Below, one piece after another: positions 1 to 15,667 of a DNA stretch of 64,000 nucleotides. The translations under genes were made by a program, and so were the position numbers. Source of the stretch: Anas platyrhynchos. Its lineage: Eukaryota; Chordata; Aves; Anseriformes; Anatidae. The notes under the pieces are model-generated. The model saw only the letters and a program-made list of their open reading frames with translations, was not told where the DNA came from and did no database searches. The DNA is taken from the NCBI RefSeq assembly GCF_047663525.1, contig NC_092592.1:26593001-26657000 (forward strand), written 5' to 3'. Within the stretch, counting starts at the first letter, position 1. Each line of letters begins with the position of its first letter.

Positions 1-18
1 CCTGCCTGCACCTCATAC

Positions 19-2965
19 CTTCTTTGTCATTTCCTTTGCTTCTGGGGCAATGTCTGAGAAGCCTGAGAGAAGGAAGAGCAGCAGCTGGAGCCCGTAGGAG
101 ATGAAGAAAAGGACAAACCGCGGCACATCGGTGATTGGGTCCTGCAAGTGTGCAGAGTCCAGGGTGAATCCTGGGGCTTGCCTCAAGCCCACCAAGCCCT
201 CAGTGGCAGAGCATCCCCAGGACAGTAAACAAGCCAGGCCCAACAGAGCAGTTGCAGAACTTGCTCCGGTCCCTGGCTCAGCTTCCCTTCACCACCCCTC
301 TTTCTTTCTCCCTGACCTCCTCCTGGAAGTCCAAAAGGGGATAAAATGGTCCCAGAGAGCTTATGCTTCCTCAAAGGGAGTGGGTGAGTTTAAAGATCCA
401 TTCATCTTCAGGCCTCTTCCAGCCCCCCAAGGTACTTAGGGCAACTGGGACCCCAGTGATGCCACTGAGAGCTTGTCAGGGGGTGAAGTCTGCAGGGACT
501 TCCTTTGGGGACAAAACCAGACTGTTGGGAAGCACCCAGCTTCCTGCCAAACCCGACCTGCAGTGCTCTCCGGATGAGGGACTGGAACGGTAATATCCCA
601 CAGAGCAGGGACAGAATCCAGAAGCAGAAAAGTATCCCCGAGTCCCTGCGCAGGCAGAACCGGCGTGTGTCATGGATCAGCAGGACCAGGAACTAGAAGG
701 AAAATCGGTCTGAGCTTCAGGCAGGGCAGCAAGACTAGGTCTTCCTTTTAAACGTGCCTTTGGGGCATGTGTCCCAGGACGTGGTCTTCTGGGATTCACT
801 ATTCTGAAGACACTCAGCTCGCTGCCAGCCCTATAGGAGCTTTGGACTTAAATGCAAAGAGCAAAGGTTTATTTCAGAAAGATGTAAGATCAAACTCCTC
901 ACAGAAAAAAAAAAAAAAAGGTCTGAAAGCACACGATACAGCAGGGCACTACTCTGTTAAGAGAGTTTTAGATTTGCTGTGAGGAGTGAATATTGAATAT
1001 CACTTATCTCTGGGCAGTCCCCTCGGATTAAAATCTCTCATAAACTTAGCATGTAAAACCAAATGACATGATAAAAGAGCAATTGTTAGCAAACCGGGGT
1101 GCTATGTTTGCTTGTAAGTGTAGCTCCTAAGTTTTATGGCTTTAAGACTGCTACAACAGCTCATAACTTCTACGAGAGATCTGCTACTTCTGCACGTATT
1201 CTATCACAGCTAACAGCCTCTATGTCCTTAGTTTCCTAGAGGACACATCTCACAAATCGTTACTCATAAATCACATCTTTAATCACAGATTTTTAATCAC
1301 AAAACTTTAATCCCAAATCTTTAATTACAAATCTCTACTCCCTAGGAATTCTGTAGCACTTCACAAGTCTTCCCACAAAATTCAGCAGTTACATGCAGGA
1401 AACTGAGATATCAGAGCAGCATGCCATGGACTGATGCTCATACTGTGCTATCAGTCCTGTGAAACCCATACTCCTCCCTCCTTGACCTACACTTCACCCT
1501 ACTGCAGCTTCACCCTTCAGCCCGGCTGCTGAGACACGCAGCTGGGGCCCTTGCTGCTGCAGGGCACGAGGCTGGTTATGGATGGCACAGCTGATCCCAG
1601 ACCCCTTGGGAGGTTGTGCCTGCTGGAGACGTGTTATAAAAAAAAGAAATCCAGTGTTTTGCATCCAGTTTCTGGGGCTGGCCCCCATCACTTACCGGAG
1701 GAGCAGTCAAGTCCTTTCTGATGTATCCCTGTGCTCAGCCTGGCTGCCACATTGCCCATAGCTATGCCTAGTGCACAGCTCTCACCACCCCATCCTGCCC
1801 TGCCTGGGATCTTCCTTAAAGCAGAAAGGTCACTAAAGCCTCTGGCAGAAAGTTCAGCTATGGCCACAGACACTGTGCCTATCCCAATTTTTAGTAAGCA
1901 GGAGGGAGCACCACACAGCCAGACACCCACCCTCAGCCTATTCCCTTGGGCACTTCCCATACATATTGAGGGCTGCTCCCTACCCATCTCCCCAGCTGTT
2001 TCCCTGCAGAGGCAGCTTCCCCCCATCCCTGTGCAATGGAAGCTTTCTGCTGCTCGTCCCTGCAGTCACATCCTGTCTTTCTGGTGACAACGTCCAGCTA
2101 GCGCTTACCCAGGTGACCATGTACAGGCTGGGGTTTGTGTACCGGACAGCTGGCGGGGAGTCCAGCCCCATGTCCTCCAGAAATGCCAGCACCAGCTCTG
2201 CCACCGCCGTCAGCACCAGCAGCACAGTGAGCACCTGCGTGGAGAGGGCAGCGGTCGTGAGGGGAGAGCCAGCCCAGCGGGTGCACTGGGTACCACTGGG
2301 AGACAGTGCAATGGGGCGAAAAGCACCGAGCTCCACTGAGCTCCATTATCCTCTCTGTCCCAGATATACCTCATCATAGGCTTCCCTTTGGGTACCCCCA
2401 GCCCATTGCTCCCTCTCTCCTACACTTCCCATCCATCCATTCCTCATCTTTCTCCAACCCAGAGGCTTTCCACTCACCACCCCTTCATCCCAGGCTGCTC
2501 CAGCCTGCCCTCCGTGTCCCCCTCAGCCCCACTCCACCTGTTTGAAGATGTAGAGTTTGGTCAGAGATGATTTCCTCTCTTTGCCTCTGCACATGGGCAG
2601 GAGCTGCCATGGAGTGAAAATCCAGAGGAAGCCAAGGGGGATCCAGACCAGCACAGTCTTCTGGAAGCACTCTGGCAGGTCAGCATCTGGGCGAGTGAGG
2701 TACGAGGCGTTCTGTTGGCAAGGACAGACAGACAGGTCACTTGGGATCACTTGACCCTCACCTGACTCACAGCACAAGAGCCAGAACTTCTAGGGCTCCT
2801 ACCCACAGTTTCCATCCCACTGCAGCCTCAGTCCCCCACACCCGCTCTCCCAATTTACTGCTCTTCCCTTCCGCTGAGCATCCTTCCCCGACAGGCAATG
2901 GGGGCCCCAATGCAGCCACTCACCCAAAAGACAGAGCCGCAGAACTTCTCCAGGGCTGCCGACAT
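19..2965 (-). CDS. ABCC2: ABCC2 (MRP2), first five exons, partial
   Basis: This is the 5' part of canalicular multispecific organic anion transporter 1, an ABC exporter of conjugated anions in the apical membrane. Coding exons on the minus strand are 2965-2924, 2711-2538, 2234-2109, 692-558 and 141-19. They join in frame to 200 residues, and the gene continues past the left edge. The N-terminus MSAALEKFCGSVFW resembles human MLEKFCNSTFW. A sequon N15-A-S suits the extracellular N-tail. Five hydrophobic spans near residues 33-53, 73-91, 105-125, 133-152 and 168-188 form the TMD0 typical of long MRPs. The peptides AVRYTNPSLY and FFISYG are family-typical. Exon 4 (135 nt) has a weak donor, GT followed by CGGG. 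Intron 3 (693-2108) shows nothing but an A-tract near 905. No nucleotide-binding domain is inside the window. Neighbouring CUTC matches human synteny, so identification is firm. Confidence 0.95.
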
Positions 2966-3102
2966 GGCTTGGTTCAGGAGAGACGAGACGGCAGCTCCTT
3001 CTCCTCGCTCTGCCCAGTTGTGAGAGTCCTGGGTGGATACGCGGGATAAAAGTCCCCACACACCCTCAGCTGGTGTTGGGATAAAATCCCTGATGGTACT
3101 CA

Positions 3103-3115
3103 GTTAATTATCAAC
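3103..3115. promoter_or_regulatory. HNF1-type site upstream of ABCC2
   Basis: GTTAATTATCAAC matches the HNF1 consensus GTTAATNATTAAC at 12 of 13 positions. It lies about 140 bp upstream of the ABCC2 start codon. HNF1 control of ABCC2 in liver, kidney and gut is known in mammals, so the site is a likely core element of the ABCC2 promoter here. Binding is inferred. Confidence 0.6.
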
Positions 3116-4620
3116 TTGGTGTCATTGCACAATGCCACAGACCAGCGCACTGACCAAAAGGGCCTCGGAAAACCTCACAAGCCCCAGGGAAGGGAAAAGA
3201 GGAAGCCCCAAGAAAGAAAAGGAAGGGAAGCTGCTGTCACAGAGCCGCCGCAGGCTCTGCAGTGCAGCATTGCACAACGTGGTCACTGCTCTGAAACCAC
3301 AGCCTTCGCCGGTGTACACAGACAGGCTTGTGCATGGCCACAACACTGCCTTGGTGCAACAAATCTTTCCTTCCAGAACAAGGCTGCTGAATGCTGCCAG
3401 AAAGTCAAGCAAAGACTGGTGCCTCAGGAGCATTTCCTCACAGCCCCCAGCAGCAGGGATGCCCAGGACACCAGCAGCACCCAGCCCTGCCAACCTGCTG
3501 AGTGCGGCAGCTGAGCTGCCCTCATGCTGCAGTGGCCTTTGTGAGCCCCCAGGGTCCAGGTTCCTTTTGCCACCCTCTTGCTGGCAGATCCCGGAGATTT
3601 TCCCAACTTTTCCTTTTGCTTCTCCCTTTCCCACATCCCTGTGCTCACTAGCACACAGCTGTGGGTTACAGCAGGTGGCCAACCACAAAACCCAAACCAT
3701 TTTCCATCTCTGTTCTAAGGCAATCCTTGGTACCTGAGACAGCCAGGGGACCACTCCCAAGGAGGGGGACTGCCACTAAGTCATCCCCCTCCTACTTAGA
3801 CAGGGCCAGCTGGGGATGGTGCTCTCCTAAGGCTAGAACAGGATTTGCTTTGTCATGCAAGCTTTTGAGGAACATTAGGTAAAAGGGAAAGGTACAGTGA
3901 CTGAAAGGATTTTGCTGTCTCATTTGTTCATTTAATAGCTCAGAAGTCAAGGGTAATACAATGAGTAATTGCTCAGGAACAGCCCCCTTGCCATCAGCAG
4001 CAGAGGAAGGTCCAATGTCTAACTGATTGGTTAATTATTATTGCCTTGTCTGATTAAATCCTCTTCAATTTCTTTATTTATTTTTTAGGAAAGCTAACCC
4101 GTGATATGTCCTCCAAGCCAGCACCAATGTACTGCTGATGAGAACAGCAACGTGATGTGTTAGACAAGAAATCACTGAACTGAATCACCCTGTGGTCCAC
4201 ACTGTGGTCTTTCCTGTCACTCCAGCTCACAACCTTACCTTCTGAGCAGTGTTAACTACAGTGTGGCCAACAATACCACACTTCTCTAAGCTCCCCGTTT
4301 TTACCCACATGTGGTCCAACATCTTATAAATTAAATTTTCAAAAGCAGCGCTCCTTCTTGCCTGTCTCACCCAATCTGGTCTGGGAAGGAGACTTCTGCA
4401 AGGCAATCTGCAAATTAGCCCAGTCATCGCTGCTCATCTCCCTTTCTGAGGAGTTTGTTTCTCTGTTTTGTTATGGTAAAGCACTTTGAGTTCAAAAGTC
4501 TCTTAAAAAACAAACAAACAAAAACCCTTCACGCAAATTGAACTGCACTCTGCATGTATGATACCAGAGGGCTGTGTCAGCAGAACATTCCCACTGAGTT
4601 ACAGTCGTGCCACTGTGATA

Positions 4621-4680
4621 ACACAGAATCATCAAATCAGTTAGGTTGGAAAAGACCTCCAAGTTATCTTAATCACCACC
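4621..4680 (-). repeat. CR1 LINE 3'-end fragment
   Basis: The plus strand reads acagaatc...ttaggttggaaaagacct, the reverse complement of the hallmark CR1 3' end (ggtcttttccaacctaa followed by attctatgattct-type repeats). Only about 60 bp is clear, so this is a 5'-truncated, decayed insertion on the minus strand with its 3' terminus at about 4621. Confidence 0.7.
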
Positions 4681-4710
4681 ATGACTCACGAAATCTCACA
4701 ACTTAAGCCA

Positions 4711-4803
4711 TGAACTCGGGTGTCCAGAACTACAGTGATTATATCCATACATGAAACCACTCCGTGAACTCAGGTGGCCTGAACTACAGCATGAAACCAT
4801 TCC
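4711..4803. repeat. Imperfect two-copy tandem duplication (offset 54 bp)
   Basis: Two 25-bp segments, 4711-4735 and 4765-4789, both begin tgaactc and end gaactacag and differ at four positions. Each is followed by a copy of catgaaacca(c/t)tcc. The pattern indicates local duplication of a unit of about 54 bp beside the CR1 scrap, with a small deletion in the second copy. Confidence 0.6.
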
Positions 4804-6087
4804 TTCTGACTTTGAATCCTTCCTACTGACTGCACATCAGCCAGTGCTGGAAAAGGCTGTGACGCACACAAAGCAGCCATTCCTTTCCCAGCTCTTATGT
4901 TAAGAAACACCACGTATGCTCCTGAGATGTATTTTGGGAAACACTGATGGATCCATGTGAAAGGTGGATGTGTCCTCTGAGATGCAGCTATGTGGTTAGT
5001 CTTTTTACAGGTTTTCAGCTGCCTCGTTTCGTTAAGGTGCCATGCTGCTGCCACCTTTTCAGATATTACATTCTCCTGTCATCCTCACAGACTGCATGCT
5101 ACTGCCAAGATGGGCACACAACTTTGAACCCAAATCCGAAGTCTTACACTTTGTAAGAATCTCTCTGTTGTCAGGGGGATTCTCCTCAGCTTTGTGCATT
5201 TCTAGAGAACACCAAGGAGCAAGATTAAAGGTCCTTTATCACTGGGTTTCTACTCTGACGAACTTCTCTGACACCGTTCAGATATTTTGTTGGGCATTTT
5301 GCAAGGTAACTGAAAGGAGTCTTAAGGCTTCAGTTCTGACTAGCCAACAGTAACTCCACAGGCTCTTTCCCCCGAGCACTGTCTGAAGAATAAACATATG
5401 GTTTGTGCTTCATGTCAAGAAAAGAACCTGGAAACTCCCCGAGAAAAGCCCCTTGGCTTCCCAAGGAATCTCATTATCTACTCCCTGTCCCCCTCGAGCA
5501 CTCTCACTCTGTAGCCCAAGCTCGCTCCCAACTCCCAACTAGCTCACCTAACCAGTCACGTCAGTAGACTTCTTCCCATTGTGTACATCACGTGTTTATC
5601 ACCTCTGTCACCTCTACGTATCGACAGCTTTTTTGTGCTTCTCTTTATCTAGAAGCTGCTGGATTTCTAATCCCCAACTATCCACCACAGCAGGCCTTGT
5701 CTTCCAGCTGTGACTATGATGTTTCCCTCCCCGGCATTCTAGATTTGATTGTTTTCTCCTTTGGTGCAGCCGGAGGCTGACTAATTCTGATGCTTATCTC
5801 TGTTCTGCTGCTCTCAGACCTAGCTGTCCTGACACATGACTAGGGTTTTAGTCACATTTTTAGCTCAGTGTTTATTTGCCGTTACCTTGCCCCTGGTAAA
5901 TGTTTGTGTCTCCTGTGCAATCTGCCTCACGTTACACAGATGAGCTCATGTGGACTCCTCCATTCACAGTAACTCTCTAAAAGTGACACCAAAGCACAAC
6001 GTACTGAACTATATGAAATAGATCACACACTTCTATTTGTAAAATTATTAAAAAAAAAAACACGGCAAGAGGGGAGCAGCTGCAGTG

Positions 6088-6093
6088 TTTATT
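6088..6093 (-). terminator. CUTC polyadenylation signal
   Basis: AATAAA on the minus strand, about 300 bp downstream of the CUTC stop codon. It is the only strong hexamer placed to end the transcript. Confidence 0.65.
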
Positions 6094-6398
6094 TGACAAT
6101 CACATGCAGTGCTACACAAGTCATTCTCTACGTGCTCAGCTCCCTTCTTCCCCTAGTATTGCTGAGCAGCTTGTTGCCACAACGTCCAGAAATGAGTCCT
6201 TTTATTTAAAATGGCCAACGCCAAGTTTCCAGCCAGGCCAGGGACTGGTCACTCAGGGGAAACCAAGGGAAGAGACGTCAGACTTTGTCACCTAGTTTGC
6301 ATCCTCTGCAGCCTGAGGACGGAAGTGGTACACATCTGTCCATGTGGCAGGGCAGACCCTGGAGTCTCATCGCTCTTGTCCCAGCACAGTTCCTTCCA

Positions 6399-9300
6399 CT
6401 ACAGGATGTTCTTTGCAATTGCGTTCAGGGTCCTCACTTTGGCCACATCTGCCACCTTTATGGAGTATTCAGGGGCAGAGAAGGATGCTCCCATGGCAAC
6501 GTTTGGATTTCTGTAAGGAAAACGAGTGGTTACTAGCTGCAGGTGATACAGGTGAGTGAGATACATTAAGGATACCATTTCTCCCAGTGTCAGCAGTTGC
6601 CGGAATACCTGCTAGTCCCACCCAGAACAAAGATGAGAGACAGTGACAGAATGAAGAATAATTCAAAGGACAGAAAAAACAGCACCTACAGAAACTCAGC
6701 ACACACCTGTGATCAAATGTAAACCATTCCCCACTGTGCACAGAGGTGTCTCCCATAGGCCTCCCAAAAGCCACACACAGCAGTTTTACAGGTCAAAGAC
6801 AACTAGACCAGAACCTGCCTTCCCAAGCACACGCACACTCACAAACCCTAGGGCAGCAGTAGCAGAGGGAATGCCCCAAGGATCTGGTTGTGCTTGGAGC
6901 TTGAGTCCAGATGACAAGCACCGCTGGATGCATACGCTGAAGAACAGAGCCAGGCATCACGATCCCAACCACAAGAGCACAATCAGCACCCAGAAAGCTG
7001 TTTGAAATTTACACCTCTTCTACAAAATTACATTCACATGAATCCAGCTTTTCCCTTACACAGGATTGCGAGAAAATAGTCAAAATATAACCAGTTACCT
7101 GAACTTCATCCCTGAGTCCCGGGCTGAGCGAGCAGAGCAGTGAAACTCAGAAACAGTAGAGCCTTCCAGAATCCTCTGCAGGTTGCGCTCCGTGATGCCA
7201 CCCCCTGGTGGGAAGAATCCCTGTTTATGTCACATCCAGCACAGAAAGCAACACCACAAACCCACCATCACTCCTGGGATCTACCTGCTAACGGATCAGT
7301 GCCATCTGTACAGAGGGGGAAGAGCCCTTGGGACAATGGAGACCCTGGTGCTTGTGAAGAGATGGGAGAAGCTGTGGCTCACGCTCTCCCACAGATCTAG
7401 AACTGTCCCCAGATCCTTCAGTGAGCAGCAGCTGCAGGCTCCGAGGCCTTTACTCACAGCAGGGCAGGAGCACCTCCCTGCTGGGGACCTGGCTCAGAAA
7501 GCCCCATGAGGCAGCACAACCCAGGGCAAGGGGCTAAGGAATAGGAGCCAGAGAAAACTGGACCTGTTACAGATAAGAAGAAAAATAATAATAATAATTA
7601 CCTGGCACCACCACAATTCTGCCCTTTGCCTGAAAGAAGAGAAACACGTTAGTGATACTGCCACAGCACCATGTCCCCACGTGCCATTATGTGGTGGCAA
7701 TGAAAGCTTGTGTACCGTGCCCTCAGAAAGCTCACGAATGCAACCACAGGTTATGATTCACACTCTCACCCATCTTTTTTGTCCTATTCCCATTTTGACA
7801 AAGAAAAGCAGAAAAGCCTTACAGCTTACTCATCACTATTTCCCATTGCCTCTATCTCACCTGACTACCCCTCATAAACATATTGCATTTTCCAAACAGG
7901 AACTGAGACACCCCAGAAGAGCCCTCACGCTGCTGCCTGTGCGAGTTAACCACAGAAGCAGCTTCCCAGCCAAGTTTCTAAGCATCAGAGCCCTGAAGGG
8001 CAGCTCACAGGGGCACTGCTGCCCCAAAGCTGGGATCAAATTGCAGCCAAAGCCCCGTCCTGAAACCAACTCTTACTTCCCTCCTTTGCATGAGCAAGAA
8101 CAGCCCAATCAGCCCTTGCTGCAGGAGACTTCAGGGATCCAACCCACAGGGACTTGGGAAAACAGACTAAAGCCAAACTAGAGGTGGATGGAAAGAGCTC
8201 CTGGACAGCAGCTCCCTCACAGAAATGAGGGTTACCACACAGGAGCTGCCTCCAGGCAATGCCCAAGAAGAAGCCAGAGGAGCAGAGGTGACCCAGTGGA
8301 GCAGAGGGAACACTCACCTGCTCTGCAAGTTTCTTAATCAAAGACAATCCTTCCAGCGCTGAGCTGTCACAGCCACTGGTCAGCACACGCTCAAACCCCA
8401 GAGAAATCAGGGTCTCCAGTGCCACCTGAGGGTCATGCACCATGTCGAAGGCTACAAAACCAATGGAACAGTTCAGGAATCACTCAGCTCATTGCTCAAA
8501 CCCTGCTCCCACCCCCAGCTGAGGGAAAAGGAGATGGGAAGGGTCCTTCTCCCAGCTCATCACCGCTGCAAGGAGGCACAGCTCCCGGCTATGACATCGC
8601 CCTGACAGCAGGGCTGCAGTGCTCAGCTCCTTGAACATTTCAACATTTCCTCCCCCCACAGGGCAGTGACACTGCTACCAAGCCTGGACCCCCTGGACTT
8701 TTTACCTCCTGGGCAAAGGGCACAGCCACAGCGTACTCTTGCAAAGCACACACAGCTTTCCCCCACCTCCAAAGGAAGACCAACATCCATTAAGCCCAGC
8801 TACCTCCCAGCCCCACGTCCCATCAGCAGACCAGAAGCTGGGCCCTGTGCCCGGTGACTCACCTCGATGAAATGTGACAGGCAGGGGACGACACGCAGCT
8901 GCAATAAGAAGGCACATGGTCAGTCTGGGCTGGTAGAGAGAGTCCCTTGTGCTAGAACCAGAGAAGTACATAAGGTAAAAGAGGAAAAACGCTTCTGGGG
9001 CCCATTCTGGGGAGCTCAGAACACTTCCAGCACTTGCTGGGAACAGCACAGCTACAGCTGCTTCTCCTTGTCCAGCTTCTTTGGTTGGGAAAAAATCCTC
9101 TACTATTGCCAAACAAGAGTTTCTCTGCAGGAACTAAGTATGGAAGTTGTCTCATCTACCAGGGAAAAGGGACAGGACCAGTGCTCTCTGAAAGCAAGAG
9201 ATATGATTTTCCCATTTCTTTCACTATCCTTAATTTCTATTCTAAATCAGTCCATAACAAACTTTGCCAATGGTGCTCAACAATTAACTAGGTAAAGGTT

Positions 9301-10912
9301 ATCTACTTCTACAAAAAGAAACCTAACTGCCTCTTGCCCTGAAAACACTGGGCCCAGCAGAGCACCTCATTGCTTTAATGGATGCAAATGCTGGCAAGAT
9401 CCCTCTCTCGTGCTGTACTCCATCCACCACTTCCATCCTCACACAAAAATCCCAGTTCCATGCCACCAGAGAAAGGCTCAGTGCTCTTTGGCTCAGAACA
9501 TAGCTAATGGAAAAGATGTGGAAGCAAATTCCTCTCTTGCTGTACGCTGAGGGTCTGGCCTAACAGTTTGTCACAGGGCATCAGGATATGAACAAAGGGC
9601 AAAAAAAATGGGAGGGAATCCAACAGTTTAAGATTCTGATCTGCCAAAGCACTTCACCTAATTCTCTCTCCTTTTGAAGCCCTATATTTGTGTTCCAGGT
9701 GGCTCCTGACTCAGTGAGCTGCTTGGGGCAACAGTTCTTGATCTGCAATACTTCTTACCTATTTAACATGCTGCAGGTATGACAATATGTGACACTGGTG
9801 CAGAGAGGAGCAAGGACACAGACAAAGCCTGCAGACCAAGGCACTCACACAGTGCTTTCCACAGCATCACAGAGACCAGCACAGAACTACGACACTTGCT
9901 CACGACGGCACCACACCAAGCTCGGCATTCGCAGATAGCGATGCTCTTACCCAGCAGCGCCGTGCAGAGCTCCGTGTCGATGCGCCCATCCTCAGTGAGA
10001 GCCCCGAACACCAGCCCGTCAGCCCCGTGCAGCTTGGCCAGGCGGATATCAGCCTTCATCACCTCCACCTCCCGGTCCGAGTAGAGAAAATCCCCGCCGC
10101 GGGGCCGGATCATGACGAACACCGGGACCCGCACGCACTGCTTCACCACCTGCAGGAGGCCTGGCGGGGACAGAGAGAGGTGAAGAGGAGGGGAAAGAGA
10201 GAGAAGGCGGGTTAGGGAGGGGGTGCCGGCCTGGGGAGGGCACGGGGGGGCGGGTACCGGGGGGAACGGGCACGGGGGGAGGGGGAACCGGGAAAAGGGG
10301 GAACCGGGGGGGTCCGCGTGCGGGGACGGGGCCTCACCCATACTCGGCGTGGTTCCTCCCTCGACGAGGCCCGCGCACAGCTCGATGCGGCCGGCACCTG
10401 CGGAGAGGCAGCGGCTCACAGCGGGCCCCATCCTCCCCGCCACCCCCCCCCGGTCCCCCCCGGTCCCCCCCGGTGCCGCCCCCGGTGCCTCACCTCCTCG
10501 CTCCGCGTTGACAGCCGACTCCACCGAGTCCACGCACACCTCCATGAGGAACCCATCCTCCATGCCTGCGGGGCGGCAGCGGAGCCGTCAGCCCGGCCGG
10601 CGCCATGGCGGCCTCCTCCGTGCCGCTCGGGCTCCCGCCGCGCTTCCGCTTCCGCCTCCTCCACTTCCGCTTCCGGCCTCGCCCCCTCGCGGCCCGGGCC
10701 CGCGCCCTCCGGCGCGGGCCCGGGCCGCGAGGGGGCGAGGCCGGAGCGCGCGCGCGGCCGAGGAAGCCCCGCCCCCTCCCCCCTAAGCCCCGCCCACTCC
10801 CCCTTAAGCCCCGCCCACCTCCCCCGGCCTCGCCCCGCGCCCTCCCCTCACCTGCGCTGGCGGCGCGCGGGGGTCGCTGCTGGCTCCGGGTCACGTGCCG
10901 CGGGAGCGTCAT
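6399..10912 (-). CDS. CUTC: CUTC, copper homeostasis protein cutC homolog
   Basis: This is a TIM-barrel protein of the CutC family, reported to bind copper; its exact reaction is unresolved. Nine coding exons (minus): 10912-10852, 10565-10494, 10397-10338, 10160-9951, 8898-8863, 8451-8318, 7629-7602, 7204-7099 and 6510-6399. All phases agree and give 272 aa (human 273). Diagnostic peptides are FLMEVCVDSVESAVNAERGG, MIRPRGGDFLYSDRE, TFHRAFDMVHDP, LTSGCDSSALEGL and FHCSARS. Exon 1 encodes MTLPRHVTRSQQRPPRAASA plus one base. It joins exon 2 exactly where human exon 1 ends, so the internal MEDGF methionine is not the start. Exon 7 is a 28-nt microexon encoding AKGRIVVVP, and its donor abuts an ATT repeat. 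The gene is head to head with COX15. The C-terminus ends AKNIL. Introns show no further genes. Confidence 0.96.
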
Positions 10913-10984
10913 GGTGACGCCCAGCTGACGGCCGGAAGCGCTCCCCTACGACTTCCGGCGCCGCCACTTCCGGGGTCGCTCGCG
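10913..10984. promoter_or_regulatory. 72-bp bidirectional CUTC/COX15 promoter core
   Basis: Only 72 bp separate the CUTC and COX15 start codons. The interval has three ETS/GABP-type CCGGAA or CTTCCGG motifs at 10932-10939, 10952-10958 and 10967-10973, and it sits in a CpG island. GABP (NRF-2) sites are typical of nuclear genes for cytochrome oxidase assembly, which suits COX15. Start sites for both genes must fall within or beside this stretch, so 5' untranslated regions are short or overlap. Co-regulation is inferred. Confidence 0.75.
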
Positions 10985-14860
<3,876 letters not shown>

Positions 14861-15018
14861 CCGCGGGGGCCGGGATGCACGGCCACAACCACCACCACCA
14901 CCACCACGACCACCACCACCGTGGCAGCGGTCAGGCTGCGTGCCATAAAGGAGCTGCTGTCACCCAGCCGCTGGTGTCTGCCTGCTTGAGGGGCGGGAGG
15001 CGCGGGCTGCGGGGCCCC

Positions 15019-15118
15019 ATTGAGGCCGGGCCCCCCCCATTGAGGCCGGGGCCCCCCCATTGAGGCCGGGGCCCCCCCATTGAGGCCGGGGCCCCCCCAT
15101 TGAGGCCGGGGCCCCCCC
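15019..15118. repeat. 20-bp GC-rich minisatellite, five copies
   Basis: Five near-perfect tandem copies of attgaggccggggccccccc and a partial sixth. The first copy has one G to C type change. It lies between the COX15 stop and the ATP6V0E2 start and ends about 130 bp before that start codon. Confidence 0.9.
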
Positions 15119-15249
15119 ATTGATACCGCGGCGCAGTGGGAAAGGGGCGGGGCTTCCCCGCGCGTCTCGTCCAATGGGAGGCGGCGGGGCCGTGGCGCGC
15201 CGCGCGCTGATTGGTTGCCGTGCGGGGAGCGGAGCGGAGCGGGGAGGCC

Positions 15250-15667
15250 ATGACTGCGCACAGCTTCGCGCTGCCGCTCGTCCTCTTCTCCGCCTTCTGG
15301 GGGCTCGTGGGCGTCGCCGCCCCCTGGTTCGTGCCCAAGGGGCCCAACCGCGGGTGAGTGCGGGGGTCTGGGGGGGAACCGGGGAGAACGGGGCCGGGCA
15401 GCGCGCCCTGAGCCCGCTGTCTCCGCAGGGTGATCATCACCATGCTGGTCACCACCGCCGTGTGCTGCTACCTCTTGTGAGTACCCGGCCTGCAGCCGGC
15501 CCTCCCGGCCTCCTTCCCTCCCCTCCTGCTTCCCCTCCCAGCCCCGCGCCTCACAGCCCCCGTCTGTCCGCAGCTGGCTGATCGCCATCCTGGCGCAGGC
15601 CAACCCGCTGTTCGGGCCGCAGCTGAAGAACGAGACCGTCTGGTACGTGCGCTTCCTCTGGGAGTGA
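15250..15667 (+). CDS. ATP6V0E2: V-type proton ATPase subunit e2
   Basis: Small hydrophobic subunit of the membrane V0 sector of the vacuolar proton pump. Coding exons 15250-15353, 15429-15476 and 15574-15667 join in phase to 81 aa, the family length. The two membrane spans are about residues 6-28 and 36-59, with the conserved core [17 protein letters not shown] between and around them and [12 protein letters not shown] after; N70 is a sequon. The N-terminus [10 protein letters not shown] and the C-terminus WYVRFLWE follow human ATP6V0E2 rather than ATP6V0E1 (MAYHGLTVPL, WYLKYHWP). It has introns and a CpG-rich promoter, so it is a real gene and not a retrocopy. A further intron in the 3' untranslated region is likely (GT at 15704, AG at 15896). 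In human the gene is on chromosome 7, so its place beside COX15 is unexpected. Confidence 0.93.

Larger units (their letters stand above)
2966..6087. other. Spacer between ABCC2 start and CUTC 3' end
   Basis: This 3.1 kb holds the ABCC2 5' flank, a CR1 scrap near 4621, a short tandem duplication near 4711-4803 and AT-rich unique sequence. Long overlapping frames on both strands at about 3122-3760 have no recognisable domain and look like chance. I see no gene. Confidence 0.6.

Noticed and set aside
3122-3760. Overlapping frames of about 200 codons on both strands upstream of ABCC2
   Set aside because: No family similarity, no splice or promoter context, and antisense frames of equal length suggest chance.
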